From the NCBI GenBank assembly GCA_015039465.1, contig MU130364.1:152062-216061 (forward strand): 64,000 bases of DNA, written 5' to 3'. A program made the position numbers and the translations under genes. How positions within the stretch are numbered: position 1 is the stretch's first letter; every line of letters begins with the position of its first letter. This document shows, piece by piece, positions 34,908 to 45,731 of the stretch. Below the pieces are notes generated by a model. It had not been told where the DNA came from. It searched no databases and saw only the letters and a program-made list of their open reading frames with translations. The stretch comes from Phlegmacium glaucopus (lineage: Eukaryota; Basidiomycota; Agaricomycetes; Agaricales; Cortinariaceae).

Positions 34908-35850
34908 TAACTTGTTCAGAAACTTACTCGCTTCGAACCAACCCATCCGTTCCCTCTCCTTTCCAATCCCTTCACCCCTCCTCACTTCCACCTCACCAAT
35001 CTTCTTCCAGTCTGCGTACTCTGTCACTAGCCTCTCCTTCAACGCCTTGAGTACCTCCTGAGGGGGTTCCTCTAAATCCAGAATCCTATTCTGTCCATCC
35101 TCCTCTGCATTGGATTGCCAATCCGAGATAACTGTATCTGCAACCCCATAAGCATCCACCATCGACTCCCAGTGGCCGCCCAACCTGAAGCATAAACATT
35201 TTTCAATATCGTCCCGGAGATGGTAACGATACGACCGGAAACAGTGCGGAGATAACCAAGTCCAAGATCATAGAAGTTTGCCGTTGGTTCACCATGAAAA
35301 CCTAAGGAAGTTATTACAAGATCGGTGGAGAGTGTTGATGTTTCTCCAGTTGGTACTGCACGATTAGTGTGTGGGTCAAGAGTTGTGTAACAAAGAGAGT
35401 GGGCAATGTACAACCCGTGGTGGAAACGACATGGCTATCGTTGTCAAATATAGAAGAGAGTGGAAGGCGAAGGGTGTAAGGTATCGTGTGCGCAGTATCA
35501 CCGACATCTACCTTTCCAAAGAACTGAAAACGACTGTCTCGAGCCGTGTCGAATTTATGGGTACAATTCTTGGAAACAGAAACTATCAGTAAGAATTTTA
35601 TCGACAAAAAATGAAAAATTCCACATTGGCAATTCCTAGCCTATGTGTTTCCCCAAATTAAAGTCAAGGTTACTTGCCTTGACTTCTGGATGATCTCCAT
35701 ATTTAACAAGCCCGTGGGGTTCCCAGAGACGATCGAAAACGTGGACTCTCACTTCTGTTGAAGGTAGTAATTTGAGGATTCTAGATGCAATGTAGAAAGT
35801 AGATGGACCTCCTCCGATTATTCCAGGCGTTCAAATACGAACAAAAAAAA
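34908..35850 (-). pseudogene. Decayed duplicate of adrenodoxin reductase ARH1
   Basis: A minus-strand copy of the gene at 44110-45613. Recognisable blocks are NCTHKFDTARDSRFQFFGKV, then TTLDPHTNRAVPTGETSTLS, then TILKNVYASGWAATG, then VDAYGVADTVISDWQSNAEE. Compared with the intact gene, several hundred bp are missing between the 'GCTLPTL' and 'DPHTN' blocks. A second deletion removes the AKGVLAST segment and shifts frame, and the start codon is lost in a small deletion near 35830. The GC splice donor of the intact gene is preserved (gtcaag|gcaagt). Clearly non-functional. Confidence 0.88.
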
Positions 35851-35879
35851 AAACAAGTCTCGGGAATAACCAGACCTTT

Positions 35880-36070
35880 GTGACCCGACCACAAAGCTAT
35901 CATCCTCCCGGTCGACAACGATATCCTCGAGCTTGGTTCTCCGTTCGAGCCTTCCTAAAGTCCTTCCTCGCCGTTTGGCGTTGCGATCAATCCAAGGTTC
36001 GTGTTCTACGGGCTTACACAGCTGAATTTGACCATTTGAAACAGCTCGATATGCAACCGCTGATGCTAGC
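35880..36070 (+). pseudogene. Decayed duplicate of the SDH4 5' end
   Basis: It matches exon 1, intron 1 and exon 2 of the gene at 45732 (arm ending 'ccgctgatgctagctatg'). The start codon is changed: 'caacgatatcctcgagc' here versus 'caacgatgtcctcgagc' in the intact gene. Similarity ends where a zinc-finger fragment begins. It lies head-to-head with the ARH1 relic, so the divergent pair was duplicated as a unit. Confidence 0.82.
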
Positions 36071-36074
36071 TATG

Positions 36075-36660
36075 TGGTTGTATGGAAAATTCGTGAATAA
36101 TCAAGGCTCCTCGCAGAAGAAAACATAGGCCTCAAGGTTACCCTCTAAAGGAATCGATTCATCATCCCTGTTTACCCTTACTAGAGCATTTTTTGAGATG
36201 TCTCCACATCGTGTCGGTTCTAACCTGCTTGAGTTCCTTGTGATAGCGGGCGCTCTTCATATTGTGTCCCAAGATGTGATTCCAGAGACATGCCTTGGTC
36301 TTGGTCTGCCTGCATCCATCCCATGGGCAATTAAATTCTCGGTCACAACTTTCCCTCTGTTTATACGATGGACTTTGCTAACATGGTCCTTGTATATGTG
36401 GCCTATATAAGGACCATGTTAGCAAAGGAGGACATGTAAATCTAAAAATTGAAATGCATGGAAAAGAAATAGGTTTTATGATCAGTATGATATCCTTCAA
36501 ACGTTGTTGCAGTCTTGGCTAGATGGTAGTAGAAGAAGCAGTGGCAATATTGCGCACGGTTGTTATACATTTTGATGGATGCTCGGCCGTTTCCAAGGCT
36601 CGTGCCCACTTCGGAGCATGTCGGCATACCAAACAAAGTCACGGTCCATTTCAAGAGCTA
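36075..36660 (-). pseudogene. Zinc-finger family 3' fragment with flanking repeat
   Basis: The minus strand carries degraded fingers 2 and 3 and the tail of the zinc-finger family, including a 'DESIPLEGNLEAYVFFCEE'-like end at about 36085-36160. The block continues to 36660 and is the same repeat as 2885-3420. A local 20-bp inverted repeat (TAGCAAAG/ATGGTCCTT words near 36375-36425) lies within it. Confidence 0.6.
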
Positions 36661-36735
36661 ATAATATGTTATTAATTAGCACAAGCTGTTTAAAAGCTCA
36701 TATTTTACAATAGGTTTCGTTTGAAATTTAGTACG

Positions 36736-39700
36736 ACCCCTGATAAGATAAGGTTTATATTTACTCAATGTGTATTTTTTTTTTACATTTATGTAACAGA
36801 TAACCTTCCTGGCCTACCACGTCAAAAGCCTGAAACTTGAAAAATTGACATGGACAGCTTGAAGGGCCTGAAGGGCCTGACGAACCACTGACGAAGTATT
36901 CTTATTTCTTAAACGCTTTAAAGTTTCCTGAGATACACGCCTGGTCCATGTTCTGACTATTTTGCTCTCCTCCAGGGCCTGCCAGTGATCGACAGACGAT
37001 CCTGCCCGACCCCCAAGTGTCTAAAGTTCCTCGATAGTATCAATGGACCCTAATTTATGGACTCATCGATTAACATGGATGGGACTTTTATAATTCTGTT
37101 CTCCTCAGACTTTGGTCCTTGGGATATATACAGGAATCTCTGACTCAGACATACTTGGAGGAACGTTGCCATTGACGATACGATGCGGTACCGTCTTTCA
37201 CGACTTGACAATGGATATTTTTTAATTCAAAATCCCTCTTTCAGATTATCTTATGATTTTAATAACAAATCTGATTCGCGATCGATCCCCAGGCTGAACG
37301 AAATCTGGGAGTTGTTCTTGCTTCGCGGGTTGATCTCCCTTTGCTTCCTTGGACGAGATTTTCCATTGTGTTCTCTTCTGCGCAGTTAGCACGCTAAAGC
37401 GTGCAGCGACAATGGCTCGGGACTTGCACCAGGAACGGCCGCAACTGTTGGTCAAAGCGGTCATCTCCTTTTGAACTAGTTTGCCACATACTCCTGGTGA
37501 ACCGAACTGCGAAAAGAGGGTTGTATGATCTACGAAATTTAAATGGGGAAATCTCCAGCTTGTTCCAGGAAGGCTCTACAATGAACTGCTCCAGGGTAGA
37601 GTTTGGCGCTTTTTTTGCAACGGTCACGTGTCATCTTTATAAAAACCGCGTCGAAATAAATTGGCCTGCCCAGGCCCACCTCGCCCCCATCCTCTAATAT
37701 AAAATGTACGCATTTTTGAATGACATTTCACTGACTCCAACACTGATAAATTTTGTTATAACCTAGGTTTTTTTCCTCTGCGCCTCCCTCAAATGTTCCA
37801 AGGGATCCTAGAAAAGTCCCTGTCCTCGCCAACCTTGGCCCGTTCTTTGGCTCCGGGATGTCAGTCCCTTTCTGGAACGTTCCCCAAAATCTAACATTTC
37901 AACCGATGGATGTTGGGATGCCTCTTCAGTATTACCAATATCACCTTCCATCTACTACTCGACCCACCAACAACTTCGAATACGCTAATTATTTCTCTCC
38001 ATCTCTGGATTCATCGAGGGAATCAACTCCATCGAGTACCACGAGTGTCACCCCCTCTATATACCCCCTCCACCCCCATGTCGTCAACAATGTCGCGCTA
38101 CCAACCATGAACCAGGTGCGCGCCACTCAACAAGTGGCATCTCTAGCATCCGTAGAGGCTTCGAATGGCAAATCCGCTCTACCTCACAATAATCCGGGAG
38201 GTCCCATTCGTGGATCCAATTGCAGTAAAGGTAAGCGAAGGTGTACACCCTACACGCGACCATCTTCTCCTTTTTCCCCATGGTACGTTGTCATTATAAC
38301 TTTTCTTGACCATTACCTTACTATCATATATTCCTCTAGCCTGAGATCTACTCAAACCTCCGGATGCCTCCCCCCGTCGTCGATAGCCCAGGCCAGATTG
38401 GCCGTTCAAGGCATGTGTAAGATCGATTCTTGTCGAGAGACTTTTACGTCTACCGACATGTACGCACACCATGTTGTTAAGCGCCATAAGATAAGCAGAG
38501 GGAAACACGGTCCCGGTCCAATCAAATGCCCATGGAACGGATGCGGGAAAACCCAAACTAAGGGATCGCTTTTCAATCATGTAATGGGCCATCACACGAA
38601 GAGCGGCTGTTATCGATGTCACAAGGAAATCAACGGGATTAGAGCCGACTCGATGTGGAAACACATCAAAACATGCCCTAGGAAGGCGGATCCTCTAGAG
38701 GATAATCACCCTGAGGCCTACAGTTTCTTCTCCGAGGAGTCCTGATCTGCGTTTGTTCTTTTAAGTGATACATACTACTGTTTTCTTTCCATCTTCCGAA
38801 CCCGTTCTCAATTATTCTTACATGTTATATAGAGTTACTAGAGTGGAAACGGAGTTTCGATCTAATCAAACTTGTACATACCTACCCCTAGCCTACCCTA
38901 CCTGATTTTTCTATTTTCTCCTTGATCTTCCTATTTTTTCCTTTATCTTTCTATTTTTACACACACTCTTCGCTACTCCCTACTCCTATGTATATCCTTT
39001 ATGTAGCTGTATTACCACCCGCATCTCCCTGTATTTTCTCGTTCTGTAAATTTTTTCTTTACCTATCAATGACAACCTTCATATTACCAGAAGCCTTTGA
39101 AGTCGGGTCGACCCCAAAAATTCACGCGCAGTCCCACCTAGTACCTCTTCTGCCAACGACCAACGCCATTGCGACCTTTGCGACCTTTGCGTCATCGTTT
39201 ATTGAATATTCTTCATTTCCAACTTTATTTATTTCATCATGCCATGGATCAGAATCACGTTCTTGATCACTGGCAGATCATTCTGATTCATTTCCCACCA
39301 TCCATCAATATTCTCAATGATCGTCCATTCTAATAATAGACACCAGCGTGATCAACCCGCGATACTTTGTGGTGTATTTTAATTTTTGATATTTGCGTGT
39401 TGGGTATATCAATATGGTGCAGTTCACCACTATTTTTATAGTGGCGGAATTGTGTCGCAACATCCATACAGTACCCGTCTTGGGGGATAGCGGCGGAATT
39501 CATTACCTACCAAAAAATCGCCAGCAGTTTTGAGTATTTTGACAGTCTGTTTATTATGTTGTCCCTACGATTTTACGAGAGGAATAAGATTTTTCAAAGT
39601 GCAATTTTAGTGGTACAAAAGTAGCGGTGAATTTATTTTAATTAATTATTTAATTTTAACGATCAGAAATAATTTATATATGTTTTCATGGAGAGTGTAA
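36736..39700 (+). repeat. Direct segmental duplication, unit 2 (contains zinc-finger gene copy 2)
   Basis: Same-orientation copy of 32245-34900. It has about 220 bp extra near 39445-39650. A perfect palindrome CCACTATTTTTATAGTGG lies at 39427-39444; the equivalent in unit 1 (near 34800) is imperfect. The decayed ARH1/SDH4 pair and a zinc-finger fragment separate the two units. Confidence 0.85.
37858..38745 (+). CDS. Three-finger C2H2/C2HC zinc-finger protein, copy 2
   Basis: Exons 37858-38282 and 38340-38745 join in phase. The intron is 57 nt and open in frame, so retention would still encode a protein. The layout equals copy 1: VPFWNVPQNLTFQPMDVG, MNQVRATQQVASLASVEAS, the basic KGKRRCTPYTRPSSP patch, finger 1 (CKIDSCRETF...HVVKRH), finger 2 (CPWNGCGKTQ...HVMGHH), finger 3 (CYRCHKEING...HIKTC) and the tail DPLEDNHPEAYSFFSEES. 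All zinc ligands are present. Open sequence homologous to the other copies continues upstream to about 37770, so the true start may lie further 5'. Role inferred as DNA- or RNA-binding; no target is known. Confidence 0.72.
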   Translation: MSVPFWNVPQNLTFQPMDVGMPLQYYQYHLPSTTRPTNNFEYANYFSPSLDSSRESTPSSTTSVTPSIYPLHPHVVNNVALPTMNQVRATQQVASLASVEASNGKSALPHNNPGGPIRGSNCSKGKRRCTPYTRPSSPFSPWYVVIITFLDHYLTIIYSSSLRSTQTSGCLPPSSIAQARLAVQGMCKIDSCRETFTSTDMYAHHVVKRHKISRGKHGPGPIKCPWNGCGKTQTKGSLFNHVMGHHTKSGCYRCHKEINGIRADSMWKHIKTCPRKADPLEDNHPEAYSFFSEES

Positions 39701-40359
39701 CTTATGTCGTAGACTTTAAGCGGGCCTAAGCGGCCGAGAGCTTGCCGTAGCCTTTTAAGGGAATTTGTGATCGAGCTGATGTCACACATGGACCTAGGCG
39801 GCTTGCTCGGCTCCCCGGAGCTGACGGTGCCTCGCCGTGCTATGCCGCTTATGGTAACCAAGGGAGACGAGCCGGGCGCTTCCCACCTCATGATAACGAA
39901 AAAAAGGGGCCCTAGGCCCTTTGCTATCAGCTCCACCGTCGTCCAGGACTCCAAACTCCAGCCTGGGTTCCACTTTTCATACCGCACGTCGTCGTTGTGC
40001 CCTTTGCTGTCAGCTCCGCCATCCAAACTCCAGCCTGGGTTCCACTTTGTGGGTTCCACTTTTCGTACCGCGTTTCGTACCACTACTACCGCACGTCGTG
40101 AGTGTTGTGATTGTTGTGATCTTGTGTTCGTTTTGTGTTCACCCCTCACTCTTTTTTCATACTAGTCTTCTCCACCTTCTCCTCCTTATGAACTTGCGAG
40201 CTTGCTTTCATCAGGAGACTCAGAACCATCCATTGACGACTCGAAAACTAACTCAGGTGAACTCAGGTGAAAAATCATCACTGCTCACATCTCACTTTGG
40301 GATAAATAATACGATTAATATGATATTCTACTAGATATTCAGCAGGTTTTTTTTTACTC
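39701..40359. other. GC-richer stretch with a local tandem duplication, up to the gap
   Basis: A segment beginning CCAAACTCCAGCCTGGGTTC occurs at 39951 and again at 40023 (72 bp apart), and the preceding CCCTTTGCT[A/G]TCAGCTCC is duplicated too. ORFs on both strands cross the repeat but show no domain. It could be an exon or promoter of a gene lost in the gap. Confidence 0.45.
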
Positions 40360-41267
40360 NNNNNNNNNNNNNNNNNNNNNNNNNNNNNNNNNNNNNNNNN
40401 NNNNNNNNNNNNNNNNNNNNNNNNNNNNNNNNNNNNNNNNNNNNNNNNNNNNNNNNNNNNNNNNNNNNNNNNNNNNNNNNNNNNNNNNNNNNNNNNNNNN
40501 NNNNNNNNNNNNNNNNNNNNNNNNNNNNNNNNNNNNNNNNNNNNNNNNNNNNNNNNNNNNNNNNNNNNNNNNNNNNNNNNNNNNNNNNNNNNNNNNNNNN
40601 NNNNNNNNNNNNNNNNNNNNNNNNNNNNNNNNNNNNNNNNNNNNNNNNNNNNNNNNNNNNNNNNNNNNNNNNNNNNNNNNNNNNNNNNNNNNNNNNNNNN
40701 NNNNNNNNNNNNNNNNNNNNNNNNNNNNNNNNNNNNNNNNNNNNNNNNNNNNNNNNNNNNNNNNNNNNNNNNNNNNNNNNNNNNNNNNNNNNNNNNNNNN
40801 NNNNNNNNNNNNNNNNNNNNNNNNNNNNNNNNNNNNNNNNNNNNNNNNNNNNNNNNNNNNNNNNNNNNNNNNNNNNNNNNNNNNNNNNNNNNNNNNNNNN
40901 NNNNNNNNNNNNNNNNNNNNNNNNNNNNNNNNNNNNNNNNNNNNNNNNNNNNNNNNNNNNNNNNNNNNNNNNNNNNNNNNNNNNNNNNNNNNNNNNNNNN
41001 NNNNNNNNNNNNNNNNNNNNNNNNNNNNNNNNNNNNNNNNNNNNNNNNNNNNNNNNNNNNNNNNNNNNNNNNNNNNNNNNNNNNNNNNNNNNNNNNNNNN
41101 NNNNNNNNNNNNNNNNNNNNNNNNNNNNNNNNNNNNNNNNNNNNNNNNNNNNNNNNNNNNNNNNNNNNNNNNNNNNNNNNNNNNNNNNNNNNNNNNNNNN
41201 NNNNNNNNNNNNNNNNNNNNNNNNNNNNNNNNNNNNNNNNNNNNNNNNNNNNNNNNNNNNNNNNNNN
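40360..41267. other. Assembly gap (run of N)
   Basis: 908 undetermined bases. Any open frame reported across this interval is an artefact. Sequence on the two sides shows no continuity that I can recognise. Confidence 0.99.
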
Positions 41268-42062
41268 GAACGAGGTTATGACTGAATGGTCTTAATGATC
41301 GTTGACACTCTGGTATTCGAACGTCATACCCTTGGAACTCAAGGGACTGACCTCTTTGGCTGTGGTTCCTCTTAAAAAATGTCAATTAGAGGCTTTAGCT
41401 TTCTTAACCGTCGCATCTCACTTTTTTTTACTTGTCGTCAATTTGCCGTTCATGAATGGAAAATCTGATCATTGACCGAACTTGGTTCTCACGAGTACCT
41501 GCACTTATAGGTGTCCAGTGTGGATGTTGTAAATACGAGTCGGCTTTTGTGGACGGTAACTATACATACAAGTGTACGACTTTACCGAACTAAAGATACT
41601 TTGCGTGGAAAACGCGGCAGGCGAGTCTCGATTGCTAATAAATAAAGGTTGTTAACCGCGTTTACCTTGTAGGTGTGTAGGACTAGCTCCGTATTGTAGA
41701 CTACAACGGTCCTCGTTCTAACAACTCTGTCGCCTCTTCCGTCCATATGCTCCGCGTTTACTTAAGTGGTGTGTAACAAAGGCAGCTCCACCCCGGGTTA
41801 TAGCGAAGTACAAACGTGGGCACCTTCTGGCAACCTGCAACCGGGCCTAAGCAACCACCCCCCCCACCCGGAACCCTCTTGTACATTCAGGATACTCAAA
41901 ACCTCTTTTCAAACCTGAAAAATCATTTAAACGGTCGCGCTGTGCAACTATGCGATGGATGAACTACTTGATATGTGTATACTCGTTCTAGTGTCGTTGC
42001 GCGACACAGGAAGAGTACCGAGGCTCAGACGACCCCCTAATGGTGTGCAACTGCTTTTACAG
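41268..42062. other. Non-coding stretch after the gap
   Basis: No supported gene, repeat or structural element. It could hold the lost 3' half of the recombinase-like gene, but no matching sequence was recognised. Confidence 0.35.
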
Positions 42063-42902
42063 TTAGGGCATCGTAGGTAATGACGGTGGCGTTGGAACCA
42101 CCAATTTCCCATACCGTGTCCAGATCGTGAATCCAGTCGTTGAAAGAGCATTGAAGAATAATGATGACGCTGCCAACCCAACTTCCAATAAGCTTAATGG
42201 TATGCCGCTGGCGTCCTCCTTTTTCACAAGGTTTTTCTCTGAATAAACATATAGGGCTTCCATATCTTGGATCGTAATAGCCCGTGAATGCTTCCTCTCC
42301 CCTTCGCCATCTTTGTTTTTGCATGCGCTGAGCATGTCTTCGACCTCGCCAGAACGAGCTGGATTTCCGATCCACTCTTTTGTAACACCATCCTGCATCC
42401 AGCGCCCACGGAACCTATCTCCATCCCTGGTATTAAAGATGAGTCTTTTGGCAATCATAAATGCCAGCAATATGACCTACATATTGTCATAGTAATGAAG
42501 AAATGCCGCATGGACTTGGGACGCCGTCGACACTCCAACATTCTCTGTAAAACATTTATATGCAAGAAAAGTTGAGAGCGCAAATGGTGTGCACTTTGCT
42601 GGTGGGCCAGTGAATGCGTAAGGGAATTCGGGATCCATTGGTGTGTCGCTGTCAGTGTTTGCTGCGCTGTCACTCTCCCCCCTGACCTCACTCAACTGAT
42701 CATCTCGAGAATAGGCCGCTAAGAATTCCTTGCCACGACGGATATGTCCATCATAATTTATAGTGGTATTTTGGGCTTTCCCATGGGTCTTCTTGCCATT
42801 TGCCGCGGTTTTCTTTACTGACAAGTAACTTGGTGGCGGTTGTTTAGATTTTCGGCCACCTGTTTTGGGAGGGATCTTTGCAGGGCTTGAAGCACGAGCC
42901 AT
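42063..42902 (-). CDS. Crypton-like tyrosine-recombinase-type protein, lacking catalytic part
   Basis: Exons 42902-42481 and 42426-42063 join in phase (HYYDNM|DGDRFRGRW) to 261 residues. The N-terminus is Lys/Pro-rich, followed by NYDGHIRRGKEFLAAYSRDD, an acidic stretch, AFTGPPAKCTPFALSTFLAY, DRFRGRWMQDGVTKEWIGNP, CKNKDGEGERKHSRAITIQD and TTGFTIWTR. This order matches, from memory, an abundant agaricomycete family related to the N-terminal (SAM-like, core-binding) half of Crypton/tyrosine recombinases. The C-terminal catalytic domain with the R...H-x-x-R...Y residues is absent: the frame ends soon after TIWTR. It is either a truncated relic or a captured core-binding protein. Family assignment is tentative. 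Confidence 0.5.
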
Positions 42903-44109
42903 GAAGTGAGCGAGGGTGATGGTTTACAGGTGTAGGCAGAGTGCATTGATTTTCAATCACATCTGAAACACCCTTGGTCTCTACGCACCAATAGAAATTA
43001 AATTTGAATTTGAACTACTAATGTTACAATTTGTCAACTATTTTAGTCTGTGAGGTCAACAGTCAATGTATCCGAGATTCGCTGGTGCCAGCCAATATGA
43101 CCCAGCTACATCTGTTACCTGTATTCCCCTTACCTTCTTGCAGCTCTTCTCTTCTCTTGCAGCTTGTAGTGGATGTTAATGTCAGAAAGAACCTTGAAAT
43201 AAAGTGTTGTAAAGACTGTAGGTGACTTAGAGAATCTTTGAAGAGGATCCTTGCCGCTAAACATGGCGAAATGTATTGTTTACCTCAATTTCAAATGCCA
43301 AGTACATAGCCATTATTGTACATACCTATTGGCCCACAGCGGTTAGCTTGAATTTAACAGTAAAGTCAAGAAAGTCACTCATAACGCATGAGATATCTTA
43401 AATTTCTGTTAAAGTCTCCTGACTTTAACGGGTACTATCAGAGACAAGAACAGATTCCTTTAACCCCCAGTGCACAATTATATTGATCAGGGACCAATTG
43501 TCATAAATTCAGGGTTCTAACAAGGTTTGATGTAATTGGATGCATTCGTACTAAAAAGATGTTCACATGGGAGCTGAAACACTAGCTTCTTGGCGCTCGC
43601 ACATTGACATCATGTGGGAGAAGGTCCACAGAAGGGTAATATATTAATTACAATTTTACAAGGCAGCAAGCATCAGGCAAAACATTGAGGATAGACAAGG
43701 AGACAGAAGACAGGAGATAATGCCTGGCCTTAGAATCAGCCACAGAAAGGATCCCGAACAAGGTCTTGTCTTGTCAGCTTCATAATCATAAATGTTTTTG
43801 GCATCAAGCCAGGGTTGTGAAAGGTTGCCGCTGAGATAGAGCCTTTCAAAAAATTAAATACCTATCAGAATTTGAACATATTCATGAACTGGCTGCTACT
43901 ACTCTACTAAGGCTGTAGTGTATCTCGGACTGGTCAGCATCACTATCACTATCAGTGATAATCAATGATATTTTTCCCATGTGAACCTGGCAAAGGAAAG
44001 TGAGGGCTGCCAGGGCCCACGGCCTGCGTATCGGGCATGCCCTGAGATCTGAAATCTGAAGTTTTAAAGACTTTAACAAGCGACGCTACCCTTATTTAAA
44101 GTTAGCCGA
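42903..44109. other. Intergenic stretch, no supported gene
   Basis: Contains the 5' flank of the recombinase-like gene and the 3' flank of ARH1. A short inverted repeat of AAAGTC/GACTTTA words occurs near 43360-43430. Small ORFs lack features. Confidence 0.4.
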
Positions 44110-45613
44110 TTAAAGGGACTTATTCAGAAACTTACTCGCTTCGAACCAACTCATCCGTTCCCTCTCCTTGCCAATCACCCCACCCCTCCTCACTTCCTCC
44201 TCATCAATCTTCTTCCAATCTGCGTACTCTGTCACTAGCCCCTCCTTCAACGCTTTGAGTACCTCCTGAGGGGGTACCTCTAAATTTAGAATCCTATTTT
44301 GTCCGTCCTCCTTTGCATTGGATTGCCAATCCGAGATAACCGTATCTGCAACCCCATAAGCATCCATCATCGTCGACGCCAACACTCCTTTAGCACCAGT
44401 GGCTGCCCAACCTGAAGCATAAACATTTTTCAATATCGTCCCGGAGCTGGTAATGATACGACTGGAGACAGTGCGAAGATGACCAAGTCCAGGATCATAG
44501 AAGTTGGCCGTTGGTTCGCCATGAAAACCTAGGGAAGTTATCACAAGATCGGTGGAGAGTATTGATGTTTCTCCAGTTGGTACTGCACGATTAGTGTGCG
44601 GGTCAAGGGTTGTATGTGACAAAGAAAGTCGAGCTGAGGAGTCTGCGCTGGGTGGAACGAGACCGATGGGTGAACGGAAAAAATGAAGTGACCAACTTTT
44701 CGATGTGGTTCCAGGCTGGTTCTTGGATCCTCGTTGTAGCAGTTGGAGGACTCGGGATTGTTGTCGAGTCAAAGGGGGATTTGATGGTGGCGTGGTGAGA
44801 AGGGAAGGATTAAGAGGGACCATGGAAGCTTCAGGTAGATTAATCATCTCGCGCAACTCTTTCATGGTGAAAGCAGCTTCGAGCGGACCTCGCCGTCCGA
44901 TAATTGAGACGTGTTTGACATTTGAACGAGAAAGTAGGTCCAGGACATGTTGAGGAACGTCATATTGTGAGAGAACTTTCACATTGGTGAGTAACATTCG
45001 AGCGACGTCGAGTGAGACGTTGCCGTTTCCGATGATCGATACATGCGATACTTTGTCTAGTGGGGGAGGTGGAGGTGTATCTGGATATTGGGTATACCAA
45101 TGCACAAGAGAGAGTGCAGGTATGCAATAAGGAGATGGTGGTAACGCTCCGTGGAGAGTGGGCAATGTACAACCCGTGGCGAAAACGACATGGCTATAGT
45201 TGTCAAATATTGAAGAAAGTGGAAGGCGAAGGGTGTAAGGTATCGTGTGCGCAGTATCGCCAATATCTACGTTTCCAAAGAAACGAAAGCGACTATCTTG
45301 GGCCGTTGTGTCGAATTTATGGGTACAGTTCTTGGAAACAGAAACTATCAGTAAGAATTTTTATGGACGAAAAGGAAAGGTTCCACATTGGCAATTCCTA
45401 GCCCATGTGTTTCCCCAAAATAAAGTCAAGGCTACTTGCCTTGACTTCTGGATGATCTGGTGCTACTCCATATCTAACAAGCCCGTGGGGTGCCCAGAGA
45501 CGATCAAATACGTGGACTCTCAGTTCTGTTGAAGGCAGTAATTTGAGGATTCTAGATGCAACGTAGAAAGCAGATGGACCTCCTCCAATTATTGCGAGCT
45601 TCAAGGCGTTCAT
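44110..45613 (-). CDS. ARH1: NADPH:adrenodoxin/ferredoxin reductase, mitochondrial
   Basis: The family transfers electrons from NADPH through FAD to mitochondrial ferredoxin for iron-sulfur cluster and heme A synthesis. Exons 45613-45440 and 45330-44110 join in phase 0 to 464 residues, close to the usual 470-500. Motifs are LAIIGGGPSAFYVASRIL (FAD-binding GxGxxA/S), HGLVRYGVAPDHPEVK, SIIGNGNVSLDVARMLL (NADPH-site region), HVSIIGRRGPLEAAFTMKEL, and YASGWAATGAKGVLASTM near the C-terminus. The single intron has a GC donor (gtcaag|gcaagt), which the decayed duplicate shares. No obvious mitochondrial presequence precedes MNALKLAIIGGG, so a missed upstream exon or internal targeting is possible. 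It is head-to-head with SDH4, 118 bp apart. A decayed duplicate lies at 34908. Confidence 0.9.
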
Positions 45614-45731
45614 TACAACATTCAAGTACGAAGAAAAAAAAAACCAAAAAAAATATGTCGACTCAAGTTTCGGCAATAACCGGAACCTTGTGACCGGACC
45701 ACAAACTTATCGTGCTCCCCTGTCGACAACG
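45614..45731. promoter_or_regulatory. Shared divergent promoter of ARH1 and SDH4
   Basis: Only 118 bp separate the two start codons. An A/T-rich run (poly-T on the ARH1 strand) lies near 45632-45660. The arrangement is kept in the decayed duplicate at 35850-35890. No specific factor site was identified; regulation by one shared region is an inference from spacing. Confidence 0.6.

Noticed and set aside
40354..41385. A 343-codon open frame on the minus strand
   Set aside because: Almost all of it is the run of undetermined bases; it has no information content.
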